Shown one piece after another: positions 1-7,447 of a DNA stretch of 9,874 nucleotides. The DNA comes from Gammaproteobacteria bacterium. Its GTDB lineage: Bacteria > Pseudomonadota > Gammaproteobacteria > Steroidobacterales > Steroidobacteraceae. Both the position numbers and the translations under genes were made by a program. The DNA is taken from contig JAQGOE010000271.1 of the NCBI GenBank assembly GCA_028293725.1, forward strand, positions 1 through 9,874, given 5' to 3'. The first letter of the stretch is position 1. The number at the start of each line of letters is the position of its first letter. A model generated the notes under the pieces. It was not told where the DNA came from and did no database searches. It was given only the letters and a program-made list of their open reading frames with translations.

Positions 1-323
1 CCCAGGATAACGTCACGTTCCTCCTTGCTGGAGGTCATGATTACAACCGGTAGCCGCCGGGTCCGCTCGTCCGCGCGCATGCGTCGCAGAACTCCCAAAC
101 CGTCGATCTTGGGTAGTTTCAGGTCCATCAGCACTACCTGCGGCATGACGTTCAGATCCCGACCTGCGTGCTGGCCCAGCGCGAAAAGATAATTGAGGGC
201 TTCCTCTCCGTCGCTGGCCACCACGATTTCGTTGGCGACCTTGGCCTTCTCGAAGGCGCGCAGAGTCAGCTCTACGTCGTCGGCCCTATCCTCCACGAGC
301 AGAATGATGTGGTTGCGGCTCAT
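1..323 (-). CDS. Single-domain response regulator, Rcp1-like (3' end outside window)
   Basis: The first 107 codons are visible; the frame runs off the left edge. The sequence begins MSRNHIILLVEDRADDVEL and contains the acidic pair E11-D12, phospho-acceptor D67 in VVLMDLKLPKIDGL, and T97 in VVIMTSSKEERD. The DDVELTLRAF segment, EEALNYLF, and the ADERTRRLPVV stretch are typical of the Rcp1 family, small receivers that pair with phytochrome-type kinases. The final lysine and alpha5 of the fold lie outside the window. Most family members are a lone receiver of about 140-150 residues, so roughly 35-40 more codons are expected, but a C-terminal output domain cannot be excluded. The ATG overlaps the kinase stop (ATGA) and has a perfect AGGAGGT site 5 nt upstream, the strongest ribosome site in the window. 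The preceding kinase has a phytochrome-like HisKA domain, so the two are a plausible cognate pair (inference). Confidence 0.94.
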   Translation of the reverse strand, partial: MSRNHIILLVEDRADDVELTLRAFEKAKVANEIVVASDGEEALNYLFALGQHAGRDLNVMPQVVLMDLKLPKIDGLGVLRRMRADERTRRLPVVIMTSSKEERDVIL

Positions 324-2305
324 GGTTGACCTCCTGACCTGGCGGGGGGAATCGTGAAGTAAAAAGTCGCACCCTGGTCTACCGCGCTGTCCGCCCAAAT
401 GCGTCCTCCGTGGCGATCGACTATCCGGTGCACAGTGGCGAGCCCGATGCCCGTTCCCGGGAACTCAGCTTCCGTGTGCAGGCGTTGGAATGGACTGAAG
501 AGCTTTTCCGCATAGCTCATGTCAAAACCCGCCCCGTTGTCACGAACGAAGAACACTGTGCCGCCCTCCTTCTGCTCTGTTCCCACTTCGATCCGCGCTG
601 CGGGGACGTTGGCTGTGAATTTCCAGGCGTTTCCCAACAGGTTCTCGAGCAGCACGCGCATGAGCCCGTCGTCTGCCTCCACTGGAAGTGGCTTTTCGAT
701 GCAGATTGTGACGTGTCGGTCGGGATCTTTCCGCCGCAACTCCTCCGCGGCCGCGCGGGCGATGCTGGAGAGGTCAACCCGGTTACGCACAAGACCGGCG
801 AGACCAACCCGGGAGAGCAACAGCAGGTCGTCGATGAGTTCGCCCATGCGCTGTGCCGACGCACGCACGAGGAGCAAGTAGTCTTTCCCTTTCGCATTGA
901 GCGCGCCTGCGTGATCATCGAGCAATAGCTTGCTGAATCCATCGATGCTGCGCAGTGGGGCGCGGAGGTCATGGGATACCGAGTAGCTGAAGGCTTCGAG
1001 CTCGCTATTTTTGCGCTCCAGCTCTGCGACGAAAACCGCGCGAGATTCCGCGAGTTCCTGGGCAGAGTGTGCTACGACCACTTCCCGCTCTTTTTGCAGC
1101 AGCTGTTCACGAATGCTGCGGTTCTCGTCCTCGAATTGCTTTCTGCGTAGCTGGGCCCGCACACGCGCAAAGAGAACTTCGCGTTCGCTCGATTTGGCAA
1201 TGTAATCGTCGGCACCGGCATTGATGCCTGCGATCATGGCGTCCTGCTCCTCGAGGGCCGTGTGCATGATCAAGGGGATGTCGCGCCACGCAACGGATTC
1301 TTTGATGCGGCGGCACGTTTCCTGCCCCGAGAGCCCCGGCATCACCAGGTCGAGGAGAATGCAGTCCACGGGCTGAACCAACAGTAGCTCCAGCGCCTCT
1401 TCCCCGGAACGGGCGGGGATCACATCGTATCCCTCCTGCCGCAGCTGTTCTGCAACGTCATGAAGATAGGTAAGGCTGTCATCCACCGCCAGGATCCTCT
1501 TTGGACCGAGCAGGCTGGTAGTGGCCCCAACTGGATAGGGCGATCGGGTCGAGCGCAGGATGGCAGTCACGCGGGCGAGAATCATGTGGGTGTTGTCTTC
1601 CTTCCTGACATAAGCATCCGCCCCGGCGTCCAGGGCATCGAGCTCACCACTGCGGTCTTCAGATCCTGTAAGCAGGATGCAGGGCGTGCTCCGCAGGGCA
1701 GCATCGGCTCGGATGCGACGGATTACGGTTGCGCCATCGATGCCGGGAAGTACGCCGTCGACAACAATCACGGCAGGGCGTGCAGCCACGGCGGCTCGCA
1801 ACCCGTCCTCTCCCGTGCTCGCGGTGACGACCGTATAGCCGGACGATTCCAGGGCGGACTGCAGAGCTTCGCGAAAAGTCAGGCTGTCGTCGATGATCAG
1901 GACGGTTGTCGATCTTTCGTCGCCGCGTTCCGGCTCCTTTTTTCGCAGAAGCTCCAGCGCACGCGCCACGATGTAGGATTGATCAAACGGCTTGCCGACA
2001 TATTCATCCGCGCCCGTCTCGAGTCCGCGGGTGCGATCCTGTACCTCCGCCTCGGTAGACAACAGCATGACGATAGTACTGCTCGTGGCAGGTGTGTTGC
2101 GGATCTCCCGGAGCAAGTCGATGCCGTCCCCATCCGGCATGAGTATATCGAGGACGATTAAAGCAAAGGAGTTCGTCAAAATTGCACTACGCGCTGCGGC
2201 GATGGTCGCGCACAGCGTGGTTACAATCCCCGCCGCTCTGAAAGCATCGTCCAGGACCATGCGAACGGTAATGCTGTCGTCAACGATGAGCACACCTGGC
2301 TTCAA
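320..2305 (-). CDS. Hybrid histidine kinase with three N-terminal receivers (REC-REC-REC-HisKA-HATPase)
   Basis: The protein has 661 residues. There are three complete receivers. REC1 (about 4-120) has D9-D10, D53 and K105. REC2 (about 134-250) has D139-D140, D183, T213 and K235. REC3 (about 269-387) has D275-D276, D319, T349 and K371. A charged coiled-coil linker follows (about 388-436). The HisKA domain has FSYSVSHDLRAPLRSIDGFS with H445, the bacteriophytochrome-like type. The ATPase domain has an N-box (LLENLLGNAWKF, N559), a G1 box (RDNGAGF) and a G2 box (GTGIGL). No transmembrane, PAS, GAF or other sensor domain is seen, so the protein is probably cytoplasmic and its input may be phosphorylation of its receivers, perhaps by the adjacent CheA. 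The start is taken as TTG, overlapping the cheB stop in a TTGA; an in-frame GTG four codons later (2293) is an alternative, with AAGG about 11 nt upstream. The stop overlaps the next gene (ATGA). Domain calls are firm; the input route is inference. Confidence 0.94.
   Translation of the reverse strand: MKPGVLIVDDSITVRMVLDDAFRAAGIVTTLCATIAAARSAILTNSFALIVLDILMPDGDGIDLLREIRNTPATSSTIVMLLSTEAEVQDRTRGLETGADEYVGKPFDQSYIVARALELLRKKEPERGDERSTTVLIIDDSLTFREALQSALESSGYTVVTASTGEDGLRAAVAARPAVIVVDGVLPGIDGATVIRRIRADAALRSTPCILLTGSEDRSGELDALDAGADAYVRKEDNTHMILARVTAILRSTRSPYPVGATTSLLGPKRILAVDDSLTYLHDVAEQLRQEGYDVIPARSGEEALELLLVQPVDCILLDLVMPGLSGQETCRRIKESVAWRDIPLIMHTALEEQDAMIAGINAGADDYIAKSSEREVLFARVRAQLRRKQFEDENRSIREQLLQKEREVVVAHSAQELAESRAVFVAELERKNSELEAFSYSVSHDLRAPLRSIDGFSKLLLDDHAGALNAKGKDYLLLVRASAQRMGELIDDLLLLSRVGLAGLVRNRVDLSSIARAAAEELRRKDPDRHVTICIEKPLPVEADDGLMRVLLENLLGNAWKFTANVPAARIEVGTEQKEGGTVFFVRDNGAGFDMSYAEKLFSPFQRLHTEAEFPGTGIGLATVHRIVDRHGGRIWADSAVDQGATFYFTIPPARSGGQP
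329..335 (-). promoter_or_regulatory. Strong Shine-Dalgarno site for the Rcp1-like regulator
   Basis: AGGAGGT is read on the minus strand 5 nt before the ATG at 323. It lies inside the last codons of the hybrid kinase (its Ser-Gly-Gly). It confirms the start of the regulator and suggests that the regulator is translated at a higher rate than the kinase before it. The effect on translation is inferred from the match and spacing. Confidence 0.85.
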
Positions 2306-3378
2306 ACCTTACGCCTGGGTTGCATTTCGCGAGCGACCTCGGCCAACGCGACTGGAATCTGGTCCAGGGAAAGGACTCGATCGACCGCGCGCATCTCGAT
2401 GGCCTCCCTGGGCATGCCGAAAATGACGGACGACGCCTCGTCCTGCGCAATAGTCAGGGCGCCGGCATGCCGAAGCGCAAGCAAGCCGGCAGCACCGTCC
2501 CGGCCCATTCCGGTGAGAAGGCACGCGACGGTCTCAGGACCGTGCTCTTGCGCGAGAGACTCGAAAAGTACATCGACCGACGGCCGGCAGGAGTTTCGCT
2601 CGGGTTCGCAAGTGAGCCTGAGCTTGCCGCGCAGGACTATGAGGTGAAAGCCCGGCGGAGCCATCACTACACCCATTTGTCCGAGGGTCGGCAGTGGGTC
2701 GCCGTCCGTGGCGTAGCGCACTCGCAGCGTGGACTGGCCATCGAGCCACTCCGCAAACGCGGTACTGAAGGGGATGCCGATGTGGATGACCAACAGGATC
2801 GGAATCGAAAAGCCCAGCGGCAGGCTGCGGAGTATTTCAACCATCGCGGCAGGAGCGCCGGTCGATCCGCCGATCGTGACGATGCGCCTCGGGGCAGTAC
2901 CAGCACGAGTTTCGACACTCGCGGAACTGACGCTGGCTCGCCGCGGTGTTCCAAGTTTGCCGCGAATGTGGGTAATGACACGTACGCGAGAAACGAGTTT
3001 CACCGTCGCAATCAGGCCTCGTTCCCAAGCACCGTCCAGTTCAGTGCCGTGCGGCTTCTCGAACACATCGACGGCGCCCGCGGCGAGTGCATCGTAGGTC
3101 TTATGCAACTCGCCACGATTTGACGACGCGGAAACGATGAGTATGGGAGTCGGAAAGTAGGCCATCACGTACTCTGTGATCGCCACGCCACTCATGATCG
3201 GCAGCACCATATCGAGTGTGATCACATCAGGACGCAAAGTCCGACACAACTCGATTGCGCGCTTGCCGTCCTCGGCATCGCCGACGACCTCCAGTTCCGG
3301 ATCGCTACGCAGGATCTCGACCAGGTGATTGCGCGCCGTGGCTGAATCGTCGACGACCAACACGCGTATCTTCGGCAT
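2302..3378 (-). CDS. cheB: CheB receptor-modification methylesterase
   Basis: At 358 residues this is the usual CheB length. The N-terminal receiver (about 4-120) has D10-D11, phospho-acceptor D56 (ITLDMVLP) and K108 (FEKPH). A basic, Ser-rich linker covers about 138-163. The methylesterase domain (about 164-352) has the full catalytic triad: S172 in IGGSTGAP, H199 in LVIHIGIP, and D294 in LLTGMGRDGA. The spacings (27 and 95 residues) are very close to those of E. coli CheB (S164, H190, D286). It should remove methyl esters from receptor glutamates, and may deamidate glutamines, when activated by phosphotransfer from CheA. It counteracts the CheR at 7447-9012, giving adaptation for the receptor at 5449-6912. 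The ATG comes 3 nt after the cheA stop. The gene's TGA stop overlaps the next gene's TTG start (TTGA). It corresponds to WspF or FrzG; the active-site residues look intact. Confidence 0.97.
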   Translation of the reverse strand: MPKIRVLVVDDSATARNHLVEILRSDPELEVVGDAEDGKRAIELCRTLRPDVITLDMVLPIMSGVAITEYVMAYFPTPILIVSASSNRGELHKTYDALAAGAVDVFEKPHGTELDGAWERGLIATVKLVSRVRVITHIRGKLGTPRRASVSSASVETRAGTAPRRIVTIGGSTGAPAAMVEILRSLPLGFSIPILLVIHIGIPFSTAFAEWLDGQSTLRVRYATDGDPLPTLGQMGVVMAPPGFHLIVLRGKLRLTCEPERNSCRPSVDVLFESLAQEHGPETVACLLTGMGRDGAAGLLALRHAGALTIAQDEASSVIFGMPREAIEMRAVDRVLSLDQIPVALAEVAREMQPRRKV

Positions 3379-3381
3379 GCT

Positions 3382-5445
3382 CTATTCCGCGAGCTCGCCG
3401 ATCATGCGAAGCAAATTCCCCTGGTCGAACTCGCTCTTGATGACGTAGCCGCGTGCGCCCACTTGTTCCCCGCGCCGGCGGTCTTCGATCGCGCTTCGCG
3501 AGGTCACCAGGATCGCCGGAACCGTGCGCAGAGCCGCGTCGGCCTGCGTCTTAGCCACGAACTCAAAACCGTCCATTCCCGGCATCTCGACGTCAACCAG
3601 GAAAAGTCCAAACTGTTTGGCGCGTGCCTTTTCGAGAGCTTCCTCACCGGAAGTCGCAACCTCCACCTCATACCCCGCCGATTCGAGAATGCTCTGCTCG
3701 AGCATGCGTGTCGTAAGCGAATCGTCGACGACGAGAACGGCGACGCGTCGCACGCAGATCGGCTCGAGCGCGGTCGCTCTTCCGCGCTGCGCTGCGGCGA
3801 CCAGCCCTTCGGGATCCAGAACCAACTGGGGATTGCCATGGACGTCGAGGGAAGCTCCCGCGACGACTGTTGCCGCTTTTGCAAGGGAGGGCAGTGACTT
3901 CACAACGACGAGGGTCGTACCGAGCAGCCGATCGACACCAATGGCTGCCAGGCCGGAGGATGCTTCCAGAATCACCGCGGACCAGAAACGGCGTTTCGAG
4001 TCCACCACCGTCTTGCGGCCCAGCGCGCTCGACAGCGCCAAAAACGGAATGACTTTCCCTGCGTGGACTATCGAGTCACGGTCGGCCGAACGGGCAATAT
4101 CATGATCCGCCACTCGCAGGGTGCGGCGAATCGCATCGAGAGGTATTGCCGCAACCGACCCATCGGAATCGACTTCCAACGCGGTCACCGAGGAGATCGA
4201 AACGGGTACACAGATTTCCAGAGACGTCCCTTTGCCTGGTTCGCTTCGCACCCGAACCTCGCCTTTGAGCCGGGCGGCCGTTTCTCGGACGACATCCAGG
4301 CCGATTCCCCGGCCGGAAAGCTCATCAACCGCACCCACTGTGGAAAAGCCGCCTCGCAGAATAATCTGGACGGCGTCTTCCATCCCGAACGGCGCTACAT
4401 CTGCAGCCGCTCTCGCGCCTTTGCGAACGGCGGCGCGCCGAACTGCCTCGACGTCGATACCGCGTCCGTCGTCAGTACAGGTGAAGACCACGTGATTTCC
4501 CCGCCGTTCGACTCGTAACGTGACTCGGCCTTGGAGCGGCTTGCCAGTTGCTGCACGTTCCGTCTGTGACTCAATGCCATGGGCGACGGCGTTTCGCACC
4601 GCATGCGGCAGGGCGTCGCGGAGCGCCGCAAGCACGTGTGCGTCCAAGCGAATGTCACCGCCAAACGATTCGAACAAAACTTCCTTATGAAGCGACTGGG
4701 CGGCGTCGCGAACAACTCGCTCGAGCGAAGCGCAGACCGTAGCTACAGAGAGGAGGCGCAGGCGGTTGGTTACATCGCGCACCTGTGCAAACTCAGTTTC
4801 GACTGCGTCGATTCCCGTCGCGAAGTTGCGCTCGAGACGTTCGAGGTGATTGCGAAGCTCCTCCGCTGCTGCGTGAGCTTTCGTACTCGTGGCGGTCCAT
4901 CCCGTCGCCGTGGCTTCGAGCTCGAGTTGCAGGGTTGCCTTTCCGAGCAGGTCGCCGGCCAGTTGTCGCGCTCGCTCTATGGTTTCCGCTTCACGTCGCA
5001 GCGACGTGATTCGCACCGAGGCCTCGGATACACCATTGAGGAGTGTGTCCACCTCTTCCATGTCCACGCGTACCGTTTCAAACAACTCTTCCGTGGCCGG
5101 CCGCCTCGTTTCACCTTTTGGTTCGACACTGGGCAAATCGAGAGACACCACTTTGCTCTCGATCATGTCGAGCATGCCCAATACCTGGTTGGTCCGCTCT
5201 GGTGGAATGGGGCCATGTCCCTCCCGGTAGGGTATGAAGGCCTCTTCGATGGAGTGGGCAAGCTCGGCGATGGCAGACTGTTTAACCACCCGAGAGGCGC
5301 CTTTGAGCGTGTGCGCGAAGCGCAGGAGACGCCCAACGAGACTCTTCCCGCATTCCCCGCCCTCGAGCTCGAGCACCGCCGCGTTGAGTCCTTCCAGCAG
5401 TTCGCGAGCTTCGATTCGAAAGTATTTGTACTGGTCTTTAACCAT
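3382..5445 (-). CDS. cheA: CheA-type hybrid histidine kinase with C-terminal receiver (WspE/FrzE-like)
   Basis: The protein has 687 residues. It starts with an HPt (P1) domain carrying the phospho-accepting histidine in FAHTLKGAS (H45). No P2 domain is recognisable; residues about 105-205 are a helical linker. Dimerisation (P3) is at about 205-255. The ATPase (P4) spans about 256-415 with an N-box (LPHAVRNAVAHGIE, N285, H289), a G1 box (DDGRGID) and a G2 box (GRGIGLDVV). A CheW-like P5 domain covers about 416-550 and binds CheW and receptor tips. The C-terminal receiver, about 568-687, has acidic D574-D575, phospho-acceptor D618 (LVDVEMPG), T648 and K670. This architecture matches WspE and FrzE. 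The kinase should phosphorylate H45, then its own receiver, CheB and a downstream regulator. One deviation is seen: the usual Asp in the N-box RNxxDHG pattern is Ala288. The ATG lies 3 nt after the receptor stop, with no convincing Shine-Dalgarno, so coupled translation is likely. The gap to cheB is also 3 nt. Confidence 0.95.
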   Translation of the reverse strand: MVKDQYKYFRIEARELLEGLNAAVLELEGGECGKSLVGRLLRFAHTLKGASRVVKQSAIAELAHSIEEAFIPYREGHGPIPPERTNQVLGMLDMIESKVVSLDLPSVEPKGETRRPATEELFETVRVDMEEVDTLLNGVSEASVRITSLRREAETIERARQLAGDLLGKATLQLELEATATGWTATSTKAHAAAEELRNHLERLERNFATGIDAVETEFAQVRDVTNRLRLLSVATVCASLERVVRDAAQSLHKEVLFESFGGDIRLDAHVLAALRDALPHAVRNAVAHGIESQTERAATGKPLQGRVTLRVERRGNHVVFTCTDDGRGIDVEAVRRAAVRKGARAAADVAPFGMEDAVQIILRGGFSTVGAVDELSGRGIGLDVVRETAARLKGEVRVRSEPGKGTSLEICVPVSISSVTALEVDSDGSVAAIPLDAIRRTLRVADHDIARSADRDSIVHAGKVIPFLALSSALGRKTVVDSKRRFWSAVILEASSGLAAIGVDRLLGTTLVVVKSLPSLAKAATVVAGASLDVHGNPQLVLDPEGLVAAAQRGRATALEPICVRRVAVLVVDDSLTTRMLEQSILESAGYEVEVATSGEEALEKARAKQFGLFLVDVEMPGMDGFEFVAKTQADAALRTVPAILVTSRSAIEDRRRGEQVGARGYVIKSEFDQGNLLRMIGELAE

Positions 5446-5448
5446 TCA

Positions 5449-6912
5449 TCACGCAGGGACTGTCGTTTGGACCAGCCTCATCAGGTCGCGCGACAATCCG
5501 GCCAGTTGTCCCGCGGTTTGCAGCGTCTGGTTCGCGCTCACCTCCGTCTCCTTGCTCGCCTTGGCAACCTGGGAGACTGCCACGTTGACCTGCTCGACCG
5601 CAGTGGACTGCTGTTTGGTACTGAGCTCGATTTCTCTCGCAGCCTGGGTCGTGGTACCCAGCAAGTCCGTGATTCGCTTCAGTGCGGCGGTCACTTCTAC
5701 AAATTGCCGGGCGCCGAAATCCGCCGCCTTGGACCCGCCCTCCGTTGCCATGACGGTCGTATTGACCGCGGCCCGAATCTCCTCGATGAGCACTCGAATC
5801 TCCTTCGTCGAGCCGCCCACTCGATCGGCGAGTTTGCGAATTTCGTCCGCGACAACCGCAAATCGCTTGCCCGCATCGCCGGCACCCGAAGCCTCGATGG
5901 TTGCGTTGATAGCCAGGATGTTGGTCTGCTCGGCCAGCTCGTTGATGATTTCGAGGATGCCGCCAATCTGTTGGGATTTCTTCCCCAGGTCGAGCATGTG
6001 CGTGACGATCAGATCCACCTGCCGCTTGATGCCGCTCACAGATTCGTGCGATTTCTGCACAGTCTGGTCGCCGGCTCGTGCCGCCGAGGAAGTCTCTTCG
6101 GCCACGTTGGCGACTCGCTGCGCACTTTCGGCGATTTGTCGCGAAGTCGCCTGGAGCTCGCTGATCGTCGTATTGATCTCGTTCATGGCCGTGGAGGATT
6201 CTTTGGCGCCCGACGCCTGTTGATTGGCGGCGGATTGGAGCTCCGCCGATGAGCTCTGGACATGACGGACCGCCGACCCGATCTGCCCACTCAGAGAGCG
6301 GGTGAGAAAGAACGCCGTGGCCGCGACAAATAGCAGGCAGAATGCCGTACCGAACAAGATCGTCGACTTCGCGTTGCTGGCCGACGCTTCCACGTCCTCC
6401 GTGCGCACTTTGAGCTGTTCTCGTTCGTCGTGTTCCATCTGATCCAGGACGGCGCGCAGATCGTCCATCTCCTTCTTGCCCTCACCACCCCGAACCACTT
6501 TCACTGCTTCGTCGAGGTCGCCTTTCCTGCGCAATTCAATGATTCGCTTGAGCTCGGCGAGTTTCGCCGCGATCAGCTGCTCCGCTTTGTCGAGCCGTGT
6601 TTGCTGATTCGGGCTATCGGCCGTCAGCTGCCGCAGATTCTTCACGACGGTGGGTACACCGGCGACCCCTGCCTGGAATGGCTCGAGGAACGACTCTTCA
6701 CCGGTGATGATATAACCCCGTTGACCCGTTTCCGTGTCTTTCATCAGGCTGAGCGCCTCGGCGATGTCTCCCAGGACCTGCTGGGTGTGAGCAACCAGGT
6801 GGTTCGTACCCGTCAGCGAGTTGATGCTGCGATAGGCCACCGCGCCGATTCCCAGCAACAGCAGCAATGGAAACATGAAACCAACAACTATCCTGCGCCC
6901 GAATGTCCACAT
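5449..6912 (-). CDS. Methyl-accepting chemotaxis protein, CHASE3-like sensor, two TM, no clear HAMP
   Basis: The receptor has 487 residues from the chosen start. TM1 is at about 8-28 ([16 protein letters not shown]). The periplasmic part, about 30-180, contains [20 protein letters not shown] (59-78), the hallmark of CHASE3 sensor domains. TM2 is at about 183-204. The cytoplasmic part goes almost directly into the long signalling coiled coil (about 215-480); I see no HAMP proline/glutamate pattern after TM2. The hairpin tip is near 320-360 with [20 protein letters not shown] and [14 protein letters not shown], which binds CheW and CheA. Glu/Gln pairs such as E272-E273 and Q434-Q435 are candidate methylation sites for CheR/CheB. 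There is no C-terminal pentapeptide tether. The start at MWTFGRR is chosen because it follows the CheW stop by 1 nt and has GGGGAG 7 nt upstream; an open extension to 6981 would overlap CheW by 68 nt. The ligand is unknown; Wsp-type receptors sense surface contact or envelope stress, which would be an analogy only. Confidence 0.93.
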   Translation of the reverse strand: MWTFGRRIVVGFMFPLLLLLGIGAVAYRSINSLTGTNHLVAHTQQVLGDIAEALSLMKDTETGQRGYIITGEESFLEPFQAGVAGVPTVVKNLRQLTADSPNQQTRLDKAEQLIAAKLAELKRIIELRRKGDLDEAVKVVRGGEGKKEMDDLRAVLDQMEHDEREQLKVRTEDVEASASNAKSTILFGTAFCLLFVAATAFFLTRSLSGQIGSAVRHVQSSSAELQSAANQQASGAKESSTAMNEINTTISELQATSRQIAESAQRVANVAEETSSAARAGDQTVQKSHESVSGIKRQVDLIVTHMLDLGKKSQQIGGILEIINELAEQTNILAINATIEASGAGDAGKRFAVVADEIRKLADRVGGSTKEIRVLIEEIRAAVNTTVMATEGGSKAADFGARQFVEVTAALKRITDLLGTTTQAAREIELSTKQQSTAVEQVNVAVSQVAKASKETEVSANQTLQTAGQLAGLSRDLMRLVQTTVPA

Positions 6913-6913
6913 G

Positions 6914-7447
6914 TCATCTCTCCCCGTTGCGGCAGCGACTTTTAATGATTTCCATGATGTGAGGGATGCTGACGACATCACGAACCGTGTCAGCCGTGCG
7001 CACCACGTACTTGACGTGCGCGGTCACGTCGTCTTTTTGCTCGGCTGCGTAAACTTGTGAAAGAGGAACCCGTACGTAGCCTTCGAAGTCGTTGATGGCC
7101 AGTCCAACCGGCTCCTCGGTGCCGCACAGCACCAGCCATCGGCCTGGGGTCCCTGGGGCGCTGTAGCCCAGGAGCGCCGCCAGGCTGTATACGGGAACCA
7201 GCCGGCCGCGGATTGCGGCTACGCCAAGTAGCTCGGGAACAGGGCTCGGAAACGCGACGAGTTTCCGGTCGGTTGCCAGACCGGAGATCTCGCTGAGCCG
7301 GATGGCAAAGGCGTCCCCGGCCACACGCAGCGCCAGCAGGTTTTCGATCTGCTCGCGGACTTCCGACAAAAATGGAAGGGCTCGCGCCCCGTCGAAGGCA
7401 TTCCGGAGTTCCGCGGCCTTGGCAGCAACAGGCAACAGCTCAATCAT
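6914..7447 (-). CDS. cheW: CheW-like scaffold protein (second copy)
   Basis: This 177-residue protein has an N-terminal helical extension of about 33 residues (rich in Ala, Leu and Arg), then a CheW domain at about 34-170. The core motif [19 protein letters not shown] is at 71-89, followed by a strand-rich half with [19 protein letters not shown] at 102-120. The C-terminal half ends with a helix (HIMEIIKS). It should couple the receptor to CheA, as in other CheW proteins. The N-terminal extension sets it apart from the first CheW and could provide a different contact, for example with the CheR TPRs; that is speculation. The ATG overlaps the CheR stop by 1 nt (TGATG) and is preceded by a good GGAG site 7 nt upstream. 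The stop lies 1 nt before the receptor start, and the receptor's Shine-Dalgarno is inside the last codons of this gene. The gene corresponds in position to one of the Wsp CheW pair. Confidence 0.92.
   Translation of the reverse strand: MIELLPVAAKAAELRNAFDGARALPFLSEVREQIENLLALRVAGDAFAIRLSEISGLATDRKLVAFPSPVPELLGVAAIRGRLVPVYSLAALLGYSAPGTPGRWLVLCGTEEPVGLAINDFEGYVRVPLSQVYAAEQKDDVTAHVKYVVRTADTVRDVVSIPHIMEIIKSRCRNGER
6920..6925 (-). promoter_or_regulatory. Shine-Dalgarno site that fixes the receptor start
   Basis: GGGGAG is read on the minus strand 7 nt before the ATG at 6912, within the last codons of the second CheW gene. It supports the MWTFGRR start of the receptor over the longer open frame that reaches 6981. 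Confidence 0.8.

Noticed and set aside
1460..2161. A 233-codon plus-strand open frame opposite the receiver part of the hybrid kinase
   Set aside because: The minus strand here encodes intact receivers; the plus translation shows nothing recognisable.
2320..3123. A 267-codon plus-strand open frame opposite cheB
   Set aside because: No motif or plausible ribosome site is seen, and the opposite strand encodes a CheB with an intact catalytic triad. Treated as a shadow frame.
4579..6252. A 557-codon open frame on the plus strand
   Set aside because: It lies fully antisense to cheA and the receptor, whose domains and motifs are unmistakable. The translation is Arg/His/Cys-rich without any recognisable motif, as expected of a shadow frame in GC-rich DNA.
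6913..6981. N-terminal extension of the receptor by 23 codons
   Set aside because: It would overlap CheW by 68 nt and put a polar stretch before TM1. The ATG at 6912 has a GGGGAG site at ideal spacing.
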